The notes under the pieces were generated by a model that saw only the letters and a program-made list of their open reading frames with translations, did not search any database and had not been told where the DNA came from. A DNA stretch of 64,000 nucleotides from CAVXFB01 sp963760935 (GTDB taxonomy: Bacteria > Planctomycetota > Planctomycetia > Pirellulales > Thermoguttaceae). The number at the start of each line of letters is the position of its first letter. The stretch's first letter is position 1. Below are positions 1 through 7,345 of this stretch, piece by piece. A program made the translations under genes and the position numbers. Location: positions 744,001-808,000 of the forward strand of contig CAVXFB010000008.1 in the NCBI GenBank assembly GCA_963760935.1, in the 5' to 3' direction.

Positions 1-51
1 CGATTCGATCGGGGGAGCATAGAGCGCCGCGGCTGACCCTGGATCACTCCA

Positions 52-1416
52 ATGAACACCGGCAGGACGGGATCACGAGCCGCACTTCTGCGATCGATTC
101 TCGGTTTCTTGGCGTGGCTCTGCGCGGTCGCCCTTAGCGGTTGCGCCGCCACACACGCCGACCGCCTGCGCGAGGTCAGCGCCGATTTCCAGGCGGGCAA
201 CGTCGACGTCGCCGTCACCAAACTCGACGACTTTGCGAAACGCTATCCTCGCGAGGCCAACTGCTTCAAACTCGATCGGGCCATCGTCGAGCTTAGCGCC
301 GGACGGCCGCGCGTCGCCGAGCAAATCCTCCGTGAAGTCCGTGATTCGCTCGACTACTACGAACAGAAGAACCTGGCCGAGTCAGCCGGCTCGATGCTGA
401 GTGACGACACCATCACTGCCTATGCGGGCGAGGACTATGAGAAGATCCTCGTCCGGGCCTTTCTCGCCCTGGCAAGTCTAATGGATGGCGGCGACGATGC
501 CCGGGCCTACAGCCTGCAAGTCGCCGATCTCCAAGAACGGATCATTCAGGCGGGCACAGACGAGTCGGGCATGAACCCCAAGCTGGCCTACGGGCGCGTC
601 GCGCTCGGGGCCTACATCGAAGGCGTCTTGCGTGAAGAGCGCCCGATGGAGGCCAGCGAGGCCGCACGCTCGTGGATCAAGGTCTGCAATTGGGAACCGA
701 GCTTCCCCTATGGCCACGTCGATGTGGAGCGGGCAATCCACGGCCGACACAGTCAGCGCGGCAACGGCGTGCTGTATGTGTTTACGCTCGTGGGCCGCGG
801 CCCGTGCAAGCTGCCGAAAGAGGAAACCGCCGCCACGATCGGCATGCTCGTCGGCGATCGGATCGTCAGCTATACAGGGAAGCACACGCTTCCGCCGACG
901 CTGGCGGCGATCAAGGTGCCCAAGGTCATGCTCGGCTACAACACGACCAACGGGGTGCAGGTCTGGGCGGATGGCCAGCCGGCGGGAGGCACGGCCACGA
1001 TCACCGACGTGGGGCAATTGGCCGTGCAACAAGGCGACGCCATCTATCCGCAAGTGCTCGGTCGTGCGGTCGCCCGGCGCATCGCCAAGAAGGGTGTGGC
1101 CTATGGTGTCAAAGAGGCGGCACAAATCAGCAACAACTCGATCTTGAATTTCGTGACCGACGTGGCGGGGGTTGCCTGGGAGGCGACCGAAGAGGCCGAT
1201 TGTCGGTGCTGGGGTCTGCTGCCCAATCAAATCCAGGTGCTGCGTCTGGAACTTCCTGCGGGCGAACACCGCATCGGCCTCAGCCCCGTGGGACGCCACG
1301 GGATGCTGGCCGCGCAAGAGTCGGCCGTTCACATCGCCGATGGCCGCAACACCTATCTGCTGGCCAACTTTGTCGACGGCAAGCTCCTCGGCAAGCTGTC
1401 GACGAGCGAGAAGTGA
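52..1416 (+). CDS. Secreted lipoprotein, COG3014-like
   Basis: This 454-residue protein begins with a basic N-terminus, a hydrophobic stretch and a lipobox (LSGC, Cys at about residue 31), so it should be lipidated and anchored to a membrane after export. The part after the Cys is rich in helix-forming repeats of TPR-like character (residues 35-110: tallying of 'sadfqaG', 'AVTKLDDFAKRYP', 'RVAEQILREV'), followed by a mixed region with the stretch LYVFTLVGRGPCKLPKEE. The general layout resembles the COG3014 lipoprotein family, whose function is not known. It stands alone, with a 236-bp gap before the peptidase gene on the same strand. The call of a lipoprotein is firm; the family assignment is from memory and moderate. 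Confidence 0.75.
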   Translation: MNTGRTGSRAALLRSILGFLAWLCAVALSGCAATHADRLREVSADFQAGNVDVAVTKLDDFAKRYPREANCFKLDRAIVELSAGRPRVAEQILREVRDSLDYYEQKNLAESAGSMLSDDTITAYAGEDYEKILVRAFLALASLMDGGDDARAYSLQVADLQERIIQAGTDESGMNPKLAYGRVALGAYIEGVLREERPMEASEAARSWIKVCNWEPSFPYGHVDVERAIHGRHSQRGNGVLYVFTLVGRGPCKLPKEETAATIGMLVGDRIVSYTGKHTLPPTLAAIKVPKVMLGYNTTNGVQVWADGQPAGGTATITDVGQLAVQQGDAIYPQVLGRAVARRIAKKGVAYGVKEAAQISNNSILNFVTDVAGVAWEATEEADCRCWGLLPNQIQVLRLELPAGEHRIGLSPVGRHGMLAAQESAVHIADGRNTYLLANFVDGKLLGKLSTSEK

Positions 1417-1517
1417 CGGCCGGGCGGCAGTGCGGCGACGTGCCGCAGTAATTTGTTATGGTCAATCTGGGCAGGTTCGCATGTTTTGAAACTGCCAGCA
1501 AGGCAACTTAATAAGGG

Positions 1518-1536
1518 GCCGACGTTCCGTCGGCCG
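1518..1536. repeat. Short hairpin repeat, copy 1 (GGCCGACG stem)
   Basis: A perfect 8-bp stem (GGCCGACG, loop TTC, CGTCGGCC) sits in the gap between the lipoprotein and the peptidase gene. An almost identical hairpin with the same flanks (AGGGCCGACG..CCGTCGGCCGCT) occurs at 48533-48551. No T-run follows, so it is not an obvious intrinsic terminator. Confidence 0.6.
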
Positions 1537-1652
1537 CTAAACGAGTGCGGCTGACGACGGCTATTTGCCACACCGTCATAACCCGTTACTGCGCGCTCGG
1601 AGACGTCGCTTATCGCGCACATTGTGCTATACTTCGCATAGGACTCCCACCG

Positions 1653-3218
1653 ATGCGATGCCTGCCTCGACATGCTGTCCGTCTGACCGCCGCGCTGCTG
1701 TTGTGTTTGGCATGCGCGGTCTCGCTCCGCGCCGCTGAAAAGAGTTCTTCCTATCGGGCAGCCCTGGAGTCGATCAAGGCCGAGGAGCTTGGTGAGAACG
1801 TAAGCCAACTGGCCGACACGGCCATGGAAGGACGCGAGGCCGGAACGCGGGGTGGACATGCGGCGGGCGAATACCTCGTCGAGCAGTACGCTCGGCTGCA
1901 TCTCAAGCCGGCGGGCGACAATGGGGGCTACTTCCAGCCCTTCGCACCAAACTTTCGCAACATCTTGACGATGTTGGTCGGCAGCGATCCGCGCCTGCGC
2001 GATCAGGTGATTGTCGTCGGCGCACATTACGATCACGTCGGCTATGGCGGCCACGGGTACACCCTCGGGGCCTATGGTTACGTGCATCCGGGCGCCGATG
2101 ACAACGCCAGCGGCACGTCGGCCGTGCTTCAACTTGCCAAGGCGTTTACGATCCTTGCCGAGCCGCCCAAACGCTCGATCCTGTTTGCGGCTTGGGACGC
2201 CGAGGAAAAGGGACTGTTCGGCTCGAAGTATTGGGTCGCGCATCCAACGGTTCCGTTGGAGCGCGTGGTTGCGGCGGTCAATCTCGACATGGTCGGTCGG
2301 CTCCGCAACGATCATTTAATGGTGTTCGGCTCGCGAAGCGGCTATGGCTGGCGGCGATTGCTCAGCAGCCAGAACGACGAGCCCGCGCTGCGGCTGGAAT
2401 TCTCGTGGGCACTCAAGCCGAATGCCGATCATTACCCTTTTTTCGAGCATGGCATTCCCGTGCTGATGTTGCACACGGGCTTGCACGACAATTACCATCG
2501 GCCCAGCGACGTGGCAAAGCGTATTAACACCCAGGGGATGAGCCGACTGACTCGGCTGCTCTTTGGAATGATGTACGAGATGGCCGACCGTCCCGAGGCC
2601 GCGCCGGGATTTCGGGAAATCGCGAGGCACGAATCGCCGGATACGGAGAAGGCCGTGATGAGCCAGGATGCCAAGCCGGCCGATCGGCTCGGTGTGGCGT
2701 GGATCGAGGACGCGGCCGCCAACGGAGGCATAGTGGTTTCGGCCGTGGCGGCCGGTTCGCCAGCCGGGCGCGCAGGCCTGCGCCCGGGGGACTGCATCAC
2801 ACGAGTGGCCGGCCGAGATATCCGTAGCGACGACGATTTCTTTGCCGCCGTCGCCGCCGCCGCGAGCCCGGCTACGCTCATGATCAAGCGTCGCGATGAG
2901 GCAAAACCCCTGGAACTGAAGGTCGAATTGGGCGGCCACCCACTCCGCTGGGGCATAATCTGGCGCGTCGACGACGCCGAGCCGGGCACGGTCATCGTCG
3001 CCCATGTGATCCCCGGATCGCCGGCTGCCCTTGGGGGCCTGAAGCCAAGCGACCGCATTTATCAGGTCGCCGGCCGAGATTTTGCCGACGAAACCGCCTT
3101 TGCCCAGCTAGCCAAGGGCACGCTTGGGCCGCTGCAATTGCTGGTAGAACGCGACGGTCGTTTGCGCGTCATCGTGCTCGCCCTCCCCCAGGCCGAGCCG
3201 CTGCGCCGCGCCGCCTAG
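1653..3218 (+). CDS. Secreted M28-family aminopeptidase with two PDZ domains
   Basis: The protein is a zinc-dependent exopeptidase of family M28 exported by a signal peptide (MRCLPRHAVRLTAALLLCLA, cleavage probably after LRAA). The metal-ligand motifs are all present: GAHYDH, PGADDNASG, DAEEKGLFG, NLDMVGR and the final HRPSD. They are followed by two PDZ domains (about residues 335-425, with GSPAGRAGLRPGD, and 430-515, with GSPAALGGLKPSD). M28 proteins with a C-terminal PDZ pair are common in planctomycetes. The reading frame is open from a GTG at 1545, but the ATG at 1653 is preferred because it places the signal peptide at the N-terminus. Role: extracytoplasmic peptide breakdown; substrate not readable from sequence. 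Confidence 0.9.
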   Translation: MRCLPRHAVRLTAALLLCLACAVSLRAAEKSSSYRAALESIKAEELGENVSQLADTAMEGREAGTRGGHAAGEYLVEQYARLHLKPAGDNGGYFQPFAPNFRNILTMLVGSDPRLRDQVIVVGAHYDHVGYGGHGYTLGAYGYVHPGADDNASGTSAVLQLAKAFTILAEPPKRSILFAAWDAEEKGLFGSKYWVAHPTVPLERVVAAVNLDMVGRLRNDHLMVFGSRSGYGWRRLLSSQNDEPALRLEFSWALKPNADHYPFFEHGIPVLMLHTGLHDNYHRPSDVAKRINTQGMSRLTRLLFGMMYEMADRPEAAPGFREIARHESPDTEKAVMSQDAKPADRLGVAWIEDAAANGGIVVSAVAAGSPAGRAGLRPGDCITRVAGRDIRSDDDFFAAVAAAASPATLMIKRRDEAKPLELKVELGGHPLRWGIIWRVDDAEPGTVIVAHVIPGSPAALGGLKPSDRIYQVAGRDFADETAFAQLAKGTLGPLQLLVERDGRLRVIVLALPQAEPLRRAA

Positions 3219-3494
3219 TGAACCGCACAATATGCAACGGGCCTCGGCTCGGACGGCACGAATGGGCGACTACGAAGCGCGCGATTTACGGAAATTGGCG
3301 AGTCAGGCGTCCATGCCGGCACCTTTCGGCGAATCCGTTCGCCGACCAGGGGTGCTCATTGCCGCCCCCTGGACCCCAGGCTAGCCTCTCTCCGTTCTGA
3401 TGTTGTCATGATTTCAGACAATCCAGAATCCGGGTCTTGACTCAGCGGCGGTTATGGGCGGGACCTTTTCTGGATCCGAACACCTTCACTGGAT

Positions 3495-3965
3495 TCACCG
3501 GTCCTGGATTGTGAGGCTCATCTTTTCCATGAACACCAGCGTGACTTTCTCGTTGACTTGCTGCCGTCGAAAGGTCCGATAACCGAGCCGCTCGTACATG
3601 CGGAGATTAGCTTCGCTCCTATGGCCGGTGAACAACTCGAAGCGATGGGCCGAGGGGAAACAAGCCTCGATCTCTTTGAGAAGGGTCGTGCCGATGCCAC
3701 GGCATCGGCTGTCGGGGTGAACGATCAGCCGCTCAACATAACATGTTGGCCCATCTTGATAGGCCCTGATGGAGCCGACAATCCGGTCGCCGTCTACGGC
3801 CTTTAAGAACCGCCGATCCCTGAATCGAGCAGCCAGGTCATCAAGGGTGTCGAGTAAAGGCGGTAACGTGTGATCATCGTAGTTCGCCGCCTCCGTCTGA
3901 TAGGCAGAGTGCTGTAACATGAGGATATCTTGGACATCGTTTGGCGTGGCTGGTATGATCTTCAT
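3495..3965 (-). CDS. GNAT family N-acetyltransferase
   Basis: This is a small (156-residue) acetyl-CoA-dependent acetyltransferase of the GNAT fold. The acetyl-CoA binding motif A is clear (VERLIVHPDSRCRGIGTTLL, with the RxxGxG/A loop as RCRGIG), followed by the ANLRMYERLGY motif B typical of the family. I chose the ATG at 3965 (MKIIPATPNDV) over the upstream ATG at 3992, since GNAT domains usually begin right at such a strand. It converges with the M28 peptidase gene across a 276-bp gap with no recognisable element. The substrate cannot be deduced. A diverged ~280-bp repeat lies directly upstream of it. Confidence 0.85.
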   Translation of the reverse strand: MKIIPATPNDVQDILMLQHSAYQTEAANYDDHTLPPLLDTLDDLAARFRDRRFLKAVDGDRIVGSIRAYQDGPTCYVERLIVHPDSRCRGIGTTLLKEIEACFPSAHRFELFTGHRSEANLRMYERLGYRTFRRQQVNEKVTLVFMEKMSLTIQDR

Positions 3966-4018
3966 TGTTGGGTGGCAGAAAAGGGCCATCAATTATTTCT
4001 GTTGTTCTTTCGTTCGGG

Positions 4019-4305
4019 GAAACATTCCGAGGACCTCGGCATTCCGGGGAGACCATACATAATTATCGGCTAGGTGGCACGGTTGTAGTGTGCCGTCGAC
4101 TCTGTCAGTGCCTATTCTCATTGTTTCGGACGCCAAGCCAACACCGGCAATCGACGATAGCATGAAGACGTCAAATCGTGAAGATGGCCAGCGTCATGAA
4201 GCTGTCGTACCGTCTTCCGAAGTGCCATCCCCAACTTGTAGCGGCACCACCCTGGAACGTCAAACCGCTTGAAGCACTGGTGGAGCCAGCGGCACCCAGC
4301 GTCCG
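4019..4305. repeat. Diverged ~280-bp direct repeat, copy 1
   Basis: The stretch upstream of the GNAT gene can be aligned by eye with 5385-5665 upstream of the TPR gene. Shared blocks in the same order include CCATACATAATTAT, CAGTGCCT, GGCAATCGACGATAGCA, GAAGACGTC, CCGTCTTCCGA, CCCAACTTGTAGC, TGGAACGTCAA and GGAGCCAGCGGCA. Identity is perhaps 70-80 percent. On the minus strand both copies show related decayed peptide strings, for example RLxAIVDCRC, so it may be a remnant of a duplicated gene or cassette. This copy fills most of the 444-bp gap 3966-4409. Confidence 0.7.
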
Positions 4306-4409
4306 CGTTCCGTCTTCCCCGTCAATAATTGTGTATGAGGTCCCCGTAACTACCCCAACATAGACCCAGGCGATTCCGTTCACTGGCATCGATATCGGTG
4401 GCAAGGACA

Positions 4410-5343
4410 TCACGGATTCGGACTTTGTGAATAGCCGAGCTTCTTGGCATATGCGAAGTCAGCTTGTGCTTTCGATTTCTCGCCTTTCTTTGCGTAGGCG
4501 CGACCCCGCCCGTAGTATGCCACTCCGAGTTTTGGGTCAAGCCGGATCGCCTCGGTGCAATCGGATATTGCTTTGTCTAATTCTCCTTTGTCGCCCAGCG
4601 CCAGTCCACGGCTTGCAAATGCTCCGGCATTTCCCGGCTCACGCCGTATAACCGAAGTGAAATCAGCAATTGCTTTGTCAAGTTCCACCTTGCCGATATA
4701 CGCCAATGCGCGACTGTAATATGCTTCACCAATCCGCGGGTCCAGTTGTGTGGCCTTGGTCAAATCTTCAATTGCTTTGCTGTGCTCGCCCTTTTCTTCA
4801 TAGGCTGCTCCGCGCACAGTGTGCGCTCAGCGCATTATTGGCATCGAGCGCGAGTGCGCGAGTAGAATCTTCGACGGCCTTGTTCAACTCACCCTTCCGC
4901 AGAAAAGCTTTGCTCCGTCCTGCATACGCTGGAACGAAGGTGGCATCCAGCCGGAGGGCTTGTGTAAAGTCGGTTATTGCAGGATCGAGGCGACCTTGTA
5001 CAAGATGGACTTGCGCTCGATTCTGGTATGCTTGGATTAGTGTGGGATCAAGGCGGATCGCCGTATCAAAATCCTTGAGTGCTTGATTGTAAGCAGACTT
5101 TTCCCCGTATGCGATGCCTCGACAACAATACGCATAAGCGAGTTTCGGATCGAGTTGAATTGCTTCCGTATATGCCCGAATCGCCTTTTCGATGTCGCCT
5201 TTCTGGGCATGGGCAATGCCTTTGTTCGCAAGTTCGATAGCAGAGGGAGAGTGCGCCGCTATTGCGGCTTTAAAGGCGCGAAAAAACAGCAGCGAGGCGA
5301 CGAGCAACAGCGGTATAGCCGATTTCGGCCGGAGCTTTGTCAC
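4410..5343 (-). CDS. TPR-repeat protein, one frame break
   Basis: The gene encodes about 310 residues: an N-terminal hydrophobic anchor or signal (KSAIPLLLVASLLFFRAF) followed by six or more tetratricopeptide repeats of 34 residues (typical units: AIRAYTEAIQLDPKLAYAY, ALKDFDTAIRLDPTLIQAY). The GTG at 5343 is preceded by TGAGGAGA at good spacing. Reading shifts frame at 4818: the first part ends LDANNALSAH and the second starts VRGAAYEEKG. Removing the single T at 4818 restores exact 34-residue periodicity, so one extra base is the simplest explanation. TPR proteins mediate protein contacts; the partner is unknown. It may be a sequencing error rather than a dead gene. Confidence 0.8.
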
Positions 5344-5384
5344 TATTGTTCTCCTCAGCTTGGGGACTTTGGTGACAATCCGAG

Positions 5385-5665
5385 GACACCCATACATAAT
5401 TATTGGGTTCAAGTGCATTTGGGGCCGCACAGGGGTGACGCCGGGTCTGCCAGTGCCTGTTCGTGTTGTTTCCGACGTCGAACCGACAACGGCAATCGAC
5501 GATAGCACGAAGACGTCGATTTGTGAAGATGACGGGTGTCGTAGACGAACCGCACCGTCTTCCGATGCACCGTGCCCAACTTGTAGCCGCATCGTCATGG
5601 AACGTCAACCGTCCAAAGCACCGGCGGAGCCAGCGGCAACCAGCGTCACTCGGCTGGTGATGTCG
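5385..5665. repeat. Diverged ~280-bp direct repeat, copy 2
   Basis: Partner of the repeat at 4019-4305, in the same orientation and placed immediately upstream of the minus-strand TPR gene. The CCATACATAATTAT block is at its inner end, about 45 bp from the TPR start. The IS4-like element begins about 30 bp beyond its outer end. Confidence 0.7.
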
Positions 5666-5693
5666 TAGGTTTCCTCAGAAACGATTCCTGATA

Positions 5694-7236
5694 CGAATGG
5701 CACTCGGTTAAGCCGTAACGTCAAGGCACATATTGGTATAGACAAGAGGGGCCTCCTCTGTCAATGAGCGTTTGTTCCGAGCAAAGGACAACGCTTGTTT
5801 GGCAAGGAGGCCACTATGTCTCATCGTACTCCAGGACGGATTTCGCACCAGATCAGTTCTCTGCGAGAGCAATTCGATAACGCGCCCGGTCTGTCCTTCA
5901 GCGGCTGGTTGGCGGCGGAGCAGGTCCAGCGGCTGCTGCGGGAGGCAGGCATCGATTTTCGCGAGCGGCTCTATACGCCATTGCGAACGATGTGGATTTT
6001 CCTCTCGCAGGTCTTCAGTTCGGACCACTCCTGCCGCGAAGCGGTGGCACGCTTCATCGCTTTTTTGCTGGCCAGCGGCGAGGCTCCCTGTGCCGCAGAA
6101 ACGAGCAGCTATTGCGAGGCTCGCCAGAAGTTGCCCGAAGCGGTCTTCGCACGTCTGGTTCAGGAGACGGGTCGCCAGTCCCATGACGCGGCGCCGGAAA
6201 AATGGCTGCTCCACGGGCGGCGGGTGAAAATCGTCGACGGCACCACCGTTTCCATGCCTGATACGCCAGAGAATCAGCAAGCTTTTCCCCAAGCGGGCAC
6301 GCAGAGGCCTGGCGTGGGATTTCCTATCGCGCGATTGGTGGTCGTATTTTCGTTGGCCGTGGGCACGGCCGTGGATATGGCAATGGGCAAGTACAAGGGC
6401 AAACAGACCGGAGAGATTTCACTGTTTTGCCACTTGAAAGACGCACTTTTGCCGGGGGAAATCATCCTCGGCGATCGGGTTTACAGTTCGTTTTTCGACA
6501 TCGTCATGCTTCAGCGGCGCGGCGTCGACGTGGTGGTGCGGAAACACCAATTGCGAAGTTCGGACTTTCGTCGCGGAGAGCGTTTGGGGAAAAACGATCA
6601 CCGCATCGAATGGCCCAGACCGGTTCAGCGGCCCGAATGGATGGATGCGGCGACGTACCAAAGCCTGCCGACGACGCTGCAACTGCGGGAAGTGAAGGTG
6701 CAAAGTCACCAACGCGGCCAACGGGTGCGAGAGCTGATTGTGGTGACCACGCTGTGGGACGCCGATCAATTCCCCGCTGACGACTTGGCCTCCCTTTATC
6801 GCGCACGGTGGCACGCGGAACTTGACCTGCGTTCGCTGAAGACCACCCTGCAAATGGATGTGTTGCGCTGCAAAACTCCCGAGATGGTCCGCAAGGAAGT
6901 GTGGACGCACCTCTTGGCGTACAACTTGGTTCGCACCGTCATCGCCCGGGCTGCGGAACGTCACGATCTCCTTCCTCGGGAAATCAGCTTCAAAGGCGCG
7001 TTGCAAACCATGAACGCCTTTCGCGACTATCTGATGATGGGCCGGACAGTCTCTCCGGTCTGGGCCGAGACCTTGCTGGCTGCCATCGCCCAACACCGAG
7101 TTGCGGACCGTCCCGATCGCGTCGAGCCGCGGGCTCTCAAGCGACGGCCGAAACCCCACGATCTACTCACTATCCCGCGACAGGAAGCCCGAACACGGTT
7201 GCTGCTAATAGATTCCGCTTAACCGAGTGCCATTCG
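5694..7236 (+). mobile_element. IS4-like insertion sequence with 20-bp perfect terminal inverted repeats
   Basis: The left end (5694-5713) reads CGAATGGCACTCGGTTAAGC and the right end (7217-7236) is its exact reverse complement. The element is 1,543 bp and carries one transposase gene. The transposase stop codon (7220-7222) falls inside the right inverted repeat. I could not find a convincing target-site duplication in the flanks. The right end lies about 110 bp before the uvrA reading frame. Confidence 0.85.
5816..7222 (+). CDS. IS4-family DDE transposase
   Basis: The 468-residue protein cuts and joins the ends of its insertion sequence. It shows the transposase DDE fold: first Asp in KIVDGTTVSMPDTPENQ, second in GEIILGDRVYSSFFD, and the third in the family's Y(2)R(3)E signature (LYRARWHAELDLRSLKTTLQMD). 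The ATG at 5816 is preceded by AAGGAGG at ideal spacing; an in-frame ATG at 5795 is less likely. The frame appears intact, so the element could still be active. The stop lies within the right terminal repeat, which fits a complete, compact element. Confidence 0.92.
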   Translation: MSHRTPGRISHQISSLREQFDNAPGLSFSGWLAAEQVQRLLREAGIDFRERLYTPLRTMWIFLSQVFSSDHSCREAVARFIAFLLASGEAPCAAETSSYCEARQKLPEAVFARLVQETGRQSHDAAPEKWLLHGRRVKIVDGTTVSMPDTPENQQAFPQAGTQRPGVGFPIARLVVVFSLAVGTAVDMAMGKYKGKQTGEISLFCHLKDALLPGEIILGDRVYSSFFDIVMLQRRGVDVVVRKHQLRSSDFRRGERLGKNDHRIEWPRPVQRPEWMDAATYQSLPTTLQLREVKVQSHQRGQRVRELIVVTTLWDADQFPADDLASLYRARWHAELDLRSLKTTLQMDVLRCKTPEMVRKEVWTHLLAYNLVRTVIARAAERHDLLPREISFKGALQTMNAFRDYLMMGRTVSPVWAETLLAAIAQHRVADRPDRVEPRALKRRPKPHDLLTIPRQEARTRLLLIDSA

Positions 7237-7345
7237 GTCGTGACACCGTTTCTGCGGCTTATTCTTTACATTTCGGCTCAAGCCATGCTACACTGATTAG
7301 TTTGACAATGCCTTATTGCGCCTTGCTATACCGGGCATGAGTAGG

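Noticed and set aside
478..1332. Long antisense open frame opposite the lipoprotein gene
   Set aside because: It is a GC-rich shadow frame: no recognisable motif, no ribosome site and codon use that mirrors the plus-strand gene, which has a clear lipobox.
3218..3400. Short open frame after the M28 peptidase
   Set aside because: Starts at the last base of the peptidase gene, has no ribosome site and reads as basic, proline-rich noise.
4171..4413. 80-residue minus-strand frame after the TPR gene
   Set aside because: It lies partly in the diverged 280-bp repeat and its partner copy is interrupted by stops, so it is treated as decayed repeat, not a gene.
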